45,638 bases of DNA from F23-D06 sp045130275 (lineage in GTDB: Bacteria > Bacteroidota > Bacteroidia > Bacteroidales > WCHB1-69). The translations under genes and the position numbers were made by a program. The stretch's first letter is position 1. Each line of letters starts with the position of its first letter. The notes under the pieces were generated by a model that did not search any database, was not told the origin of the DNA, and saw only the letters and a list, made by a program, of their open reading frames with translations. Shown here piece by piece: positions 38,471-45,638 of this stretch. Where the stretch lies: NCBI GenBank assembly GCA_045130275.1, contig JBGUPL010000034.1:1-45638 (forward strand), in the 5' to 3' direction.

Positions 38471-39235
38471 ATGAAGAAACTATTCCCCCTTTTCCTCCTC
38501 CTGGCGTGCTTCGTTACCGCCAACGCCCAAACCGACTCCCCCACCCTCTCCGCCGACCGGCCCGGGATGGCCACGGGACCCGACGTCACCCCTTTCCTGA
38601 AAGTGGTGTGGGAGACCGGCTTTGAGAGCACTTGGGACGGGGATCCCGCCTTCCTGCTGCCCACCACGATGCTGCGCTTCGGCGTCACCAAGTTCGCTGA
38701 ACTGCGGTTAGAGTACGACGGCACTTTTGGCCGGCTTTACGACCGCCACTGGTCCTATGATGTGCAACCGCTCGTCATCGGCACCAAGGTCAAAATCTTC
38801 GAGGGCTACAAGTGGGTGCCCAAAATTTCCCTGATGGCCAACCTCGCCATCCCGCTCACCCGCGTGCCCGACGGCTTTGTGCAACCCCATACGGCCCCCT
38901 CGCTCTACCTGCTCTTCCAAAACGACGTCACCGAGTGGTTCAACATCGGCTACAATGTTGGAGCGGAATGGTCAGGCGTCTCGCACATCCCGTCCACCTT
39001 CCTTGCCCTCTGCCTCGGCTTCAACATCGGCGAACGCTTCGGAGCCTTCGTGGAGAGCTACAACTACCTCACCCGCTACGGCAAGCGGAACACCGAGGCG
39101 GAATGTAACCTCGACTTCGGCTTCACCTGCCTCGTGCATCCCCGAGTGCAACTCGACCTATACGGAATGTTCAACTGCCAAGATCCCCGGAATTTCAACG
39201 GGATCGGCCTCGGCGTGGCGTGGCTGATCAATTAG
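38471..39235 (+). CDS. Outer-membrane beta-barrel protein, transporter-like
   Basis: A 254-residue protein with a signal peptide (MKKLFPLFLLLACFVTANAQ, cleavage after NAQ) and a mature part of alternating strands ending in a hydrophobic strand (LGVAWLIN). LSADRPGMATGPDVTPF after the signal peptide is characteristic of the family often annotated as 'transporter' or phenol MetA-degradation-like outer-membrane proteins of Bacteroidetes. What it carries is unknown. It has its own short A-rich leader after the KAP gene. Confidence 0.75.
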   Translation: MKKLFPLFLLLACFVTANAQTDSPTLSADRPGMATGPDVTPFLKVVWETGFESTWDGDPAFLLPTTMLRFGVTKFAELRLEYDGTFGRLYDRHWSYDVQPLVIGTKVKIFEGYKWVPKISLMANLAIPLTRVPDGFVQPHTAPSLYLLFQNDVTEWFNIGYNVGAEWSGVSHIPSTFLALCLGFNIGERFGAFVESYNYLTRYGKRNTEAECNLDFGFTCLVHPRVQLDLYGMFNCQDPRNFNGIGLGVAWLIN

Positions 39236-39261
39236 TGATTCCAGGAACAATAGTTACCCTC

Positions 39262-39291
39262 TGTATAGACGTTGCGCACAACGTCTATACA
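39262..39291. repeat. REP-like hairpin, TGTATAGACGTTG family
   Basis: A perfect 13-bp stem, TGTATAGACGTTG (39262-39274) with its complement at 39279-39291, loop CGCA. It lies between two genes and is similar in its outer arms to the hairpin at 30974-31001. Confidence 0.85.
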
Positions 39292-39316
39292 CCGACATAA
39301 CAAAAAAAACGACAAT

Positions 39317-40654
39317 ATGACCCCCTTAAAACAATTCACACTCGCATCCATCGCCCTCCTAACCCTGTCGTTGGGCCTCTCCGCTTGCGGAAGCAAAAAC
39401 CAGTCCTCGCAAGAAACTGCTAAAAACGGCTTGATGAGCGAACAACCCCAGAAAAGCCCGGAGGAGATAATCAAGGAGAAAGCCGACGACCTGCTGGGCG
39501 ATGCCGCCCTCGCCGTGCGCAAGTTCGAACGGGAGCCCTCGGAGAAGAACTTCAAACGGCTCATGAAGATCCATAAGGAACTGCAGACGCTCTGCGACGA
39601 CGAGGACCTTTTCCACGCGGACCGGCAACTGGCGGCCGAGACCGACTCCACCGCACAGTCCGTCAAAGCCCTGTTGGAAACGGGACTGAAACGCATTCGC
39701 AAACCGCTGTTCTCCGAAAGCGACCACCTGATTGCGGAAACAGAATCCCACCCGGTATATCTGCGCAAGGGCGAGAGACTGTTCCTCAACTTCGAGACGC
39801 AGGGGAATGTCACCTTGCGGGTCTATAACGCCGACAGCCATTCCGCGCTGAAAACGTACGCCGGGAAGAAAGTGGTACACGACTCCATCCCCGTCGCGCA
39901 CACCGCCGTGTATGTGGTGGAGCTCAAGCCCGTGGGCAGCCAGTACGTCGATATCACAGCGAACAAGTCCGTGGCGAAGGCCGAGGACCTTTCCAAAGAC
40001 GACCCCGACATTGAAGAAGAGAAGTCGGAATGCACCGCCAAGGACTTCGGGGCGCAGAAACTGCAGGGCATCAAGCTGAAGAGCGTGTTCGAGGAACCGA
40101 GGAAGATCACGCTGCGCTCGCAGGGCAAGGCCTTCTTTTCAGGCGGCGGTACCCGCTCGGTGGTAGCCATGCAAGTGCCCGCTGGCAGCACCGACGTGGC
40201 CTACTGCCTGCGCATCTCCACTTCCCAGAGCGACCAAAACGCAGACGGCCAGTTCTGTCGGAGAATGGACGAGAAATACAAGGAAATCAAACTATTGGGA
40301 TTACCCGTTTACGAATCGCACGGCTCCTCTTCCAACATCTTCCGCGAGCTGCTCAACGCTTGCGAGCCCTACCGCGAAGAGGAGGCCTACTGCAACCTCT
40401 ACATCTTCACCAGCTCCGCCGAGGCCAAAAAGTTCGCCGACGGCAAGCCCGTGGCAGACCTGAAGTACAACGTCGATCTCTCCAAGAAGGGCACCCAATC
40501 GTGCAACGACCGCATCCCCACCAAGGGAGTGAAAACCCTCTACTTCGGCTTCGAGAACACCCGCGTGCGCTACTCCGTCTATCTGTGGCTCGAATCTCTG
40601 GCCACGATGCCCACCACAGAGTACTACAGGGCGAAGTATGTTGTCAAGGAGTGA
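39317..40654 (+). CDS. Hypothetical lipoprotein (445 aa)
   Basis: The N terminus is a lipoprotein signal peptide with lipobox LSAC (cleavage before Cys24), after ATG 39317. A frame from 39272 would add 15 residues before the signal. The first part is an acidic/basic helical region (PEEIIKEKADDLLGD). A beta-rich domain follows (LRKGERLFLNFETQGNVTL) that resembles a prepeptidase-C-like or jelly-roll fold, then an unassigned C-terminal half with CRRMDEKYKEIKL. No catalytic motif is recognised. It is likely anchored at the outer membrane or in the periplasm. Confidence 0.7.
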   Translation: MTPLKQFTLASIALLTLSLGLSACGSKNQSSQETAKNGLMSEQPQKSPEEIIKEKADDLLGDAALAVRKFEREPSEKNFKRLMKIHKELQTLCDDEDLFHADRQLAAETDSTAQSVKALLETGLKRIRKPLFSESDHLIAETESHPVYLRKGERLFLNFETQGNVTLRVYNADSHSALKTYAGKKVVHDSIPVAHTAVYVVELKPVGSQYVDITANKSVAKAEDLSKDDPDIEEEKSECTAKDFGAQKLQGIKLKSVFEEPRKITLRSQGKAFFSGGGTRSVVAMQVPAGSTDVAYCLRISTSQSDQNADGQFCRRMDEKYKEIKLLGLPVYESHGSSSNIFRELLNACEPYREEEAYCNLYIFTSSAEAKKFADGKPVADLKYNVDLSKKGTQSCNDRIPTKGVKTLYFGFENTRVRYSVYLWLESLATMPTTEYYRAKYVVKE

Positions 40655-40831
40655 GGACGGCTACGCCCTGTTCCGCGGTTGAGGAGCATCCGAACGGAAC
40701 AACGCTGAACACTTCGCCGGCAAGACATTGCTTTTTCGCTGATGCAGTGGGTTTCGGAAATGCGGGTTGTTTCCGGTTCGGGAGGGAGATCAAACGGAAT
40801 GGTGCATTTGCCGTTCGATGATGCTCGCTCT

Positions 40832-40957
40832 CATCCCCGTTAGGGGATGTATGTCTGTAGCCGCGGGCATTTCTGTGTGCCCATAATCCCCGATAGGGGA
40901 TTCATCGAATCCGTCATTCAGATCGCAACAGATTGATATGCAACCCCTAAGGGGTTG
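40832..40957. repeat. Cluster of GGGG/CCCC palindromic repeats in a 469-bp gene-free gap
   Basis: Three perfect hairpins: CATCCCC/GGGGATG (40832-40849), AATCCCC/GGGGATT (40885-40902) and CAACCCC/GGGGTTG (40941-40957). A GGGCA/TGCCC hairpin lies between the first two (40865-40882), and a decayed fourth copy follows at about 40970-41000. Arms are variations on one theme, as in a REP family. The remainder of the gap (40655-41123) holds nothing else I can support; a minus-strand frame here is a by-product of the repeats. Confidence 0.8.
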
Positions 40958-41123
40958 TTCCCGGCATGCGATCCCCGTAGGCCACAGATATGTATCCCCT
41001 TCGTGAACCTCCATAGGCCGGTGGTTTCCGCTCTTGCGTGCAACCAAACCCAACCCTAGCCCTCCCTAAAAGGGAAGTCCGACAAGTGCCGGGGCCGGTC
41101 CCGCTGCACCGCAACCGACGGCA

Positions 41124-42533
41124 TCAACGCACAAACTTCGCAGTGCTCCTATGCCCTTGGGCGCTTTTGCACTCTATGAGATAGACCCCTGCCGCAAGTC
41201 CCCGCACATCCACCTCAACTTGAGAACAGCCGCCAGGAGACGACCTCTTGACCACCTGACCGCTCAGGTTCAGGACGGTCAGCTCCTGGATGTCCGGCGC
41301 TTCGACCCGAATGACGGCCGAAGAGGCTGAATAGTAGATATTTAGAGCGTGGACTGTATCGGAAATCATTGGTATCCCGACAGGCGTCCAGGTGTCCTCG
41401 CCATCGGTGAGCCAGTCGAGCGTGAAGTTGTAAAACACGGTGGAATAGCCCGCTTCGCCGTCCTGCTTCTCCTCCACATACAGCCCGATGGTACCGTCGG
41501 GGAGCACGCAGAGCGAGGAGTAGGCCGAGCTGTAGGGCACAATGCACTTGCTCACCGGCCACGTCTCGCCCTCGTCATAGCTAACATACACGGTCACATG
41601 GCTCCGTTCACTGCCGTATGGCAAGGAGTGAAGCAGACGATTACGATCATGTCCTTGGTTCACAGACGTATAGCGAATCATATCACCATTACAAGCGGGC
41701 GTTACCAAATCATTCCAAGTGGAAACGGAGGACTGCCATGTCTCCCCGCCGTCCTCAGAGATGTTGTACCAACGATGACCGCTGTGGCGGATGCTCATCA
41801 GGATGCGACCGTCGGCAAGCTCTGTCACCTTGGCCTCGTCACCGCCCACGGACGCGCGCCCGGAAACGTGCCAGGTCTCGCCGTTGTCGTCCGAATAGAC
41901 TAGGTAGTTGTTGAGCGACTGCGCTGTGGTTTCACGAATGGCCGCCACGAACATGATACGCCCCGTAGAGGTGCGCAATCCGTTGCCAGAGCCGAAGAAC
42001 GATGCCCGCCAGGTGCGATGCTCCGGAACCACACAGTTGCTGCCGAAAATATAATCCGTAATATCCACTGGCGCCGTCCAAGTTATTCCGTTATCATAAC
42101 TTCTTGACATATAAGACCGTATCGGATTAGAAGGAGTCGAATTCCAAAGTCCGGGACCACCTACAAACACGGCGATAATACCACTCTCACTGTTGTCCAA
42201 AACCAAAGCACAGTCACCAAAACCATGGTTGTAGCCGGTACCCTGCGCAATGGTGACGGGTTCACTCCAGGTGAGCCCGCCGTCGGTGCTTCGGTTGCAG
42301 ACGATGTCAATGTCTTCGGGAAGGTCGGCCTCGTTGTACTTACGCTTGTCGGTGGTCGCCACAATGGAGCCGTCGCGGGCCGTAATCACCGCCGGGATGC
42401 GGTAGTTGGAAGAACCGTAGTCACCAGGACGGTAAAGCACTGTGCGAGAGATGATAGAGTCGTTTGCATCGTTCTGTGCCCAAACCGCACACGAACACAA
42501 TATAACCATACATAGAATTAAAGCCTTTTTCAT
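41124..42533 (-). CDS. Secreted exo-sialidase with T9SS-like C-terminal sorting domain
   Basis: A 469-residue glycoside hydrolase of the sialidase (GH33-type) superfamily. After a signal peptide (MKKALILCMVILCSCAVWAQ) the catalytic propeller shows SNYRIPAVI, the arginine-containing RIP motif that contacts the sialate carboxylate. Five Asp-box-like motifs follow (STDGGLTW, YDNGITW, SDDNGETW, SEDGGETW, YDEGETW). The final 80 residues (LTVLNLSGQVVKRSS, GLAAGVYLIECKSAQG) are a type IX secretion C-terminal domain, so the enzyme is probably exported and surface-attached or released. It would remove terminal sialic acids from host glycoproteins. The gene is alone on the minus strand, with its own promoter at 42574-42581. 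Confidence 0.9.
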   Translation of the reverse strand: MKKALILCMVILCSCAVWAQNDANDSIISRTVLYRPGDYGSSNYRIPAVITARDGSIVATTDKRKYNEADLPEDIDIVCNRSTDGGLTWSEPVTIAQGTGYNHGFGDCALVLDNSESGIIAVFVGGPGLWNSTPSNPIRSYMSRSYDNGITWTAPVDITDYIFGSNCVVPEHRTWRASFFGSGNGLRTSTGRIMFVAAIRETTAQSLNNYLVYSDDNGETWHVSGRASVGGDEAKVTELADGRILMSIRHSGHRWYNISEDGGETWQSSVSTWNDLVTPACNGDMIRYTSVNQGHDRNRLLHSLPYGSERSHVTVYVSYDEGETWPVSKCIVPYSSAYSSLCVLPDGTIGLYVEEKQDGEAGYSTVFYNFTLDWLTDGEDTWTPVGIPMISDTVHALNIYYSASSAVIRVEAPDIQELTVLNLSGQVVKRSSPGGCSQVEVDVRGLAAGVYLIECKSAQGHRSTAKFVR

Positions 42534-42573
42534 AAAAAATGTTTTTAATTGGGCGATAAAAAATTCGAACGCG

Positions 42574-42581
42574 CAAAGTTA
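42574..42581 (-). promoter_or_regulatory. -7 promoter element of the sialidase gene
   Basis: The minus strand reads TAACTTTG followed by CGCG, about 40 bp upstream of the start codon. Confidence 0.65.
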
Positions 42582-42717
42582 CACAAAAAACGGACAAAAA
42601 GATGCAGACGCCGCGCCGACCTGATTTAAGAATAATGATTATAGATTATGGGATATTGAACAACTTGCCAAACACTCCACCACACAACTGCCAACTACTA
42701 ACTAAAGGATTTTTTTG

Positions 42718-42725
42718 TAATTTTG
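42718..42725 (+). promoter_or_regulatory. -7 promoter element of the sulfatase-modifying-factor-type genes
   Basis: TAATTTTG followed by CCGAA in a T-rich tract, about 39 bp before ATG 42764. It shows that a longer open frame starting at 42602 is not translated in full. Confidence 0.65.
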
Positions 42726-42763
42726 CCGAATCCATCAAGGATTTTGGAAAGATTTTGAACTCT

Positions 42764-43993
42764 ATGGCAAAGGACATATCAGCATCACGACATTATTTTT
42801 GTATAACACTGATAGTGTGTCTTTTGTCTATTGTCTTTACACCTCTTCTCTATTCCCAAAACGACATCACCCCAAACAGCAACCCTCTCGTCGAGATGCG
42901 CTTTGTGCCGTCCTGCACGCCCACAGCCGACGTTTCGGTCGCGCAAACGGGCACCAGCCCCACCAAAGGTTTCTACATCGCCAAGCACAAGGTCACGCGG
43001 CGACTCTGGAACGAGGTCATGGGCACCAACCCGGATGGTGAGGCCGACGACTATCTGCCCGTGACCAACGTTTCCCGCGATGAGGTGCAGCTTTTCATCT
43101 TCTGGCTCAACCAAAAAACGAAGCTGCACTACCGCCTCCCCACGGAATCGGAATGGACGTGCGCCGTCCAGACGGGTCTCCTCCCGGACGTAACCCCCTC
43201 CTTCTACCTCGGTGGCAACAACGCCTCCACGGGCTTCCGACTGGCGATGGACTACGACGGCGGGGATGATGACGGGGACAATAACTATGACTTAGACTAT
43301 AACAATAACAATAACTATGACAATGACTATAACTTAGGGCGGGGCGAGAGGGATAGCGTCGGGAAGACAGGAACCGTTCCCCCTCCATCTCGGACAACCG
43401 CCAACGACACCACCAACGTCTCTTTACGAGAACTTCTCGCCGCCGAAAGGGCAGCCGAGAGATTGGAGAAGGTAGCTGAAAGAAAGGCCCGCATCGCCTC
43501 CATGCCGCAGACTTTCTTCCTCACCTTCAATGCCGCCTACACCTCTATGCCGCAATGGGCTTTCGGATTCAAAATAGGTACCGCGAAACACTTCGGCTGG
43601 TACTTCAGCGCCATGACCAACTTCAACTACAGAGGGGCTTTCTCACCCTTCGAGGAGAACGGGCATTACGTCCTTACCGGCGTTTCCAAGACCACCTATC
43701 TCGGCGGACAAATCGGTTTGGTTATACGCCCGCGCACGCTGCTTTCTGTCCACGCTGGTGCCGGATTCGGTTACCGCACCCTCAATTTCGAGAGCGACCA
43801 GGGCTGGCATTATTACCCGAAGCGGAACTATTACGGCCCCACGGCTTCGCTCGGCGTGATGTTCCACATTTGGCACCTCGCCCTTTCTGCCGAAGCCACC
43901 GGCATGTTGTACAACCTGAACCCGATCAACGACGTGAGATGCGCTTGGGGCGTACGGATGGGGGTGGGAGTTAGTTTTCCAATTAAGAATTAA
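42764..43993 (+). CDS. Exported protein: truncated FGE-sulfatase domain fused to an outer-membrane-barrel-like domain
   Basis: A 409-residue protein. An N-terminal membrane/signal segment (CITLIVCLLSIVFTPLLYSQ) is followed by half of a formylglycine-generating-enzyme-like domain: GFYIAKHKVTRRLWNEVMG and YRLPTESEWTCAVQ are the classical FGE/SUMF blocks. The domain stops there. An Asp/Asn/Tyr low-complexity linker follows (about 165-190), then a predicted helix, then repeated beta strands like a small outer-membrane barrel (TFFLTFNAAYTSMPQ to the C-terminal GVGVSFPIKN). ATG 42764 is after the promoter. The complete FGE-type protein follows 16 bp later, so the two are co-transcribed and probably partners. 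Confidence 0.7.
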   Translation: MAKDISASRHYFCITLIVCLLSIVFTPLLYSQNDITPNSNPLVEMRFVPSCTPTADVSVAQTGTSPTKGFYIAKHKVTRRLWNEVMGTNPDGEADDYLPVTNVSRDEVQLFIFWLNQKTKLHYRLPTESEWTCAVQTGLLPDVTPSFYLGGNNASTGFRLAMDYDGGDDDGDNNYDLDYNNNNNYDNDYNLGRGERDSVGKTGTVPPPSRTTANDTTNVSLRELLAAERAAERLEKVAERKARIASMPQTFFLTFNAAYTSMPQWAFGFKIGTAKHFGWYFSAMTNFNYRGAFSPFEENGHYVLTGVSKTTYLGGQIGLVIRPRTLLSVHAGAGFGYRTLNFESDQGWHYYPKRNYYGPTASLGVMFHIWHLALSAEATGMLYNLNPINDVRCAWGVRMGVGVSFPIKN

Positions 43994-44009
43994 GAATGAA
44001 GAATAGACA

Positions 44010-44936
44010 ATGAAAAGGGCGAGACGATATTGGCATAAGGGCGTCCTAAGGGCTCTCTTTTTTGTGATGGGGCTTCTCTTTACCTTTTGCGGGAAGGATC
44101 CTGTTTTTGAGCAGGGGGATTATATCTACGAGCACGACGATTTCACGAAAGTGGAAGACATCAACGGGATCATTATTCACTGGTCGGACACGCTGGACCT
44201 CAGCGAGGAGCAGAAAACCGTGGTGCGGAACTTGGTCGCGAATCTGGTGCGCGTGGAAGGCGGCTCTTTCCGGATGGGGGCGCAGCGTGACCTGCCCCAG
44301 GGCGAGAACTACGACCCGGATGCGCATGACGACGAAAGTCCCGTGCACGAGGTGACCCTGAGCGACTACTACCTCGGCAAGTTCGAAGTCACCCAGCAGG
44401 AGTGGCGTGCCATCATGGGCGATGATTTGGACTGGTCGGAACAATATGGGAATGGCGATGGCTTTCCTGCATACAATATGTCGAGAAACGATGCGCTGCA
44501 ATTTGTGGAAAGGCTGAGCGCTATGACCCGACTGCCCTTCCGTTTGCCTACCGAGGCGCAGTGGGAGTATGCCGCACGGGGCGGTTCCAACTCGCTACAT
44601 TATCGTTACAGCGGCAGCAATCATGTGGACGAAGTGGCTTGGCATCACGGCAATTCGGAAGGCGTGCTGCATCCCGTGGGCGGAAAACTGCCCAACGAAT
44701 TAGGTCTCTATGACATGAGCGGCAGTCTGTGGGAGTGGTGCGCGGACACCTACGAGCCGTACCCTTCCGCGCCGCAGACCAACCCGCTGGCCGAGTCCGG
44801 AAGCCAGTTCGTGCTACGCGGCGGCGCGTGGACCTATCTGCTCGCCTACTGCCGCACGACATGCCGCGACGCCTACGACGGTGATGCCACGAGCGTCGCT
44901 GTCGGTTTCCGAGTGGCGATGGAACGCCTCCCGTAG
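44010..44936 (+). CDS. FGE-sulfatase-domain lipoprotein (SUMF1-like)
   Basis: A 308-residue protein with a lipoprotein signal (ALFFVMGLLFTFC, lipobox Cys near residue 27). The body is a formylglycine-generating-enzyme-type domain: VEGGSFRMGAQ, SDYYLGKFEVTQQEWRAIMG, FRLPTEAQWEYAARGGS, ELGLYDMSGSLWEWCADTY, and VLRGGAWTY. Many Bacteroidales proteins of this family are surface lipoproteins rather than sulfatase activators. The C-terminal CRTTCRDAY carries two cysteines, but not in the spacing of the catalytic pair of bona fide FGE. It follows the barrel-fused paralogue with a 16-bp gap. Confidence 0.88.
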   Translation: MKRARRYWHKGVLRALFFVMGLLFTFCGKDPVFEQGDYIYEHDDFTKVEDINGIIIHWSDTLDLSEEQKTVVRNLVANLVRVEGGSFRMGAQRDLPQGENYDPDAHDDESPVHEVTLSDYYLGKFEVTQQEWRAIMGDDLDWSEQYGNGDGFPAYNMSRNDALQFVERLSAMTRLPFRLPTEAQWEYAARGGSNSLHYRYSGSNHVDEVAWHHGNSEGVLHPVGGKLPNELGLYDMSGSLWEWCADTYEPYPSAPQTNPLAESGSQFVLRGGAWTYLLAYCRTTCRDAYDGDATSVAVGFRVAMERLP

Positions 44937-44948
44937 GCCGTGGCCGAT

Positions 44949-45028
44949 ATTTGCGGAAATTTGTATGCAAACCGTTTTTATTCGCGAAAATTTGTATTTT
45001 TGCGCGTTTTATTCGCGAAAATTTGTAT
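44949..45028 (+). promoter_or_regulatory. Promoter embedded in three 18-bp direct repeats with 31-bp period
   Basis: ATTCGCGAAAATTTGTAT occurs at 44980-44997 and 45011-45028, with a two-base variant at 44949-44966. The middle copy runs into the -7 core TATTTTTG (44995-45002), and the last copy overlaps the start codon of the Fic-family gene. This looks like a repressor array for autoregulation. Confidence 0.7.
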
Positions 45029-45638
45029 GGTCCAACTTGACTTGAATAAAGAAATTGTGTTCGCATCTTCGAATCCGGAGGTGTCAAGGGCTATTTCTCG
45101 ATTGCTTTCTGAAGGAAAATTGCGGAAAATAGCCCCTAAAATCTATTCCTCCAACCTCGTAGACAGTCCGGAGAACATTGTCCGTCGCAACATCCTCCAT
45201 ATTCTGATGTGGCGTTTTCCCGGGACAGTCATCAGTCACCGAAGTGCCCACGAAATGCGCATCACCTCCTCCGGAAACTTTTTCCTAACCGGAAATTCCA
45301 ACCGAAACGTCAAGGATTTGCCTGGGGTGACCATCCATATTCTCAAAGGCCCTGCCCCGGACGAAAAAGACATGAGATACGGAAACATGTTCATTGCCAG
45401 TGAACACAGATGGATGTTGGAAAACATGCAGCAAACCAAGAAAGAAGGGGAAAGTTCCAAGGTCCTGCCGCAGGAAGTTGTGGAAAAGAAATTGGGAAGT
45501 GTGATGATTGCCGGCGGCGAGGATGCGCTAAACGATTATCGGGACCAATTGCGTGCCACGGCACAGCGTCTCGGCATGGATCGGGAGTTCAAACGAATCA
45601 ATATTCTGATTTCGGCGATTTTGGCCACGCATTCCGCA
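45027..45638 (+). CDS. N-terminal part of a Fic-family protein with AbiEi-like domain (partial)
   Basis: The frame is open for 204 codons to the end of the window. It begins MVQLDLNKEIVFASSNPEVS and reads RAISRLLSEGKLRKIAPKIY, then GTVISHRSAHEM, SGNFFLTG and LPGVTIHILKGPAP. This is a winged-helix AbiEi-like antitoxin module as found at the N terminus of a class of Bacteroidetes Fic proteins. The Fic catalytic domain (HPFxxGNGR) would lie beyond the window, so catalytic ability cannot be judged. The start codon is embedded in the third copy of a 31-bp-period repeat. Confidence 0.75.
   Translation, partial: MVQLDLNKEIVFASSNPEVSRAISRLLSEGKLRKIAPKIYSSNLVDSPENIVRRNILHILMWRFPGTVISHRSAHEMRITSSGNFFLTGNSNRNVKDLPGVTIHILKGPAPDEKDMRYGNMFIASEHRWMLENMQQTKKEGESSKVLPQEVVEKKLGSVMIAGGEDALNDYRDQLRATAQRLGMDREFKRINILISAILATHSA

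Noticed and set aside
40790..41053. 87-codon minus-strand frame
   Set aside because: Coincides with the G4/C4 palindrome cluster and has no start context.

Overview
This window is chromosomal DNA of an anaerobic, fermenting member of the Bacteroidales, probably an uncultured gut or rumen lineage. The evidence is the Bacteroidetes-type promoter core TAnnTTTG in front of most transcription units, the near absence of Shine-Dalgarno sequences, a tetrapyrrole-methylase (RsmI-like) paralogue and Cmk-like kinases typical of the phylum, and a secreted sialidase that ends in a domain resembling the type IX secretion sorting domain. I cannot name the genus.

Region 1 (1-1000) is the worn edge of a mobile element: the tail of an ArdC-like gene, a small gene, three hairpins, and a decayed fragment of a PLD-domain gene. 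Region 2 (1044-12151) begins with a promoter and a cobalamin riboswitch. It reads into citrate lyase (citD, citE, citF, citX and a fused citC-citG), aconitase, NADP-isocitrate dehydrogenase, an oxaloacetate decarboxylase/pyruvate carboxylase carboxyltransferase subunit that lacks the biotin lysine, and a small membrane protein. No citrate transporter is present, so citrate is probably an internal intermediate. Run in the reductive direction the set would convert 2-oxoglutarate to isocitrate, citrate, acetate plus oxaloacetate, and then pyruvate.

Region 3 (12170-20391) handles redox: rex-adhE, then an H2-related set of a thioredoxin-like [2Fe-2S] protein, a PAS-containing HydS-like hydrogenase, a PP2C/SpoIIE phosphatase and a group B [FeFe] hydrogenase. 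Region 4 (20428-26307) has a second, textbook cobalamin riboswitch ahead of the 4-hydroxybutyrate route: 4-hydroxybutyryl-CoA dehydratase, 4-hydroxybutyrate CoA-transferase, 4-hydroxybutyrate dehydrogenase and CoA-acylating succinate-semialdehyde dehydrogenase. No enzyme encoded in either riboswitch operon needs B12. I infer that both are bypasses switched on when B12 is scarce, replacing methylmalonyl-CoA mutase (succinate to propionate) and possibly glutamate mutase. A palindrome, GATAAAAAWTTATC, recurs at rex, at the start of adhE, and between promoter and riboswitch of the 4-hydroxybutyrate operon, and may add redox control.

Region 5 (26445-31001) holds marC, a lone tyrosine recombinase next to tRNA-Gly and tRNA-Leu, a methyltransferase, two tandem cytidylate-kinase-like genes and a palindromic tandem repeat. 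Region 6 (31022-38421) is an accessory island: a predicted DNA-binding-type protein, an AAA/DUF234 ATPase, three proteins sharing an undescribed two-module domain, a small basic protein, a uracil-DNA-glycosylase-like protein, a coiled-coil protein and a KAP P-loop NTPase. Two of its promoters share a direct-repeat operator, and three of its genes are preceded by copies of the same 25-bp sequence. This is the best candidate for an undescribed system. Region 7 (38471-45638) encodes envelope and secreted proteins (an outer-membrane protein, a lipoprotein, a sialidase, two sulfatase-modifying-factor-type proteins) and the start of a Fic-family protein cut by the window edge. Palindromic repeats of several families are scattered throughout, two of them in frame inside citC-citG.
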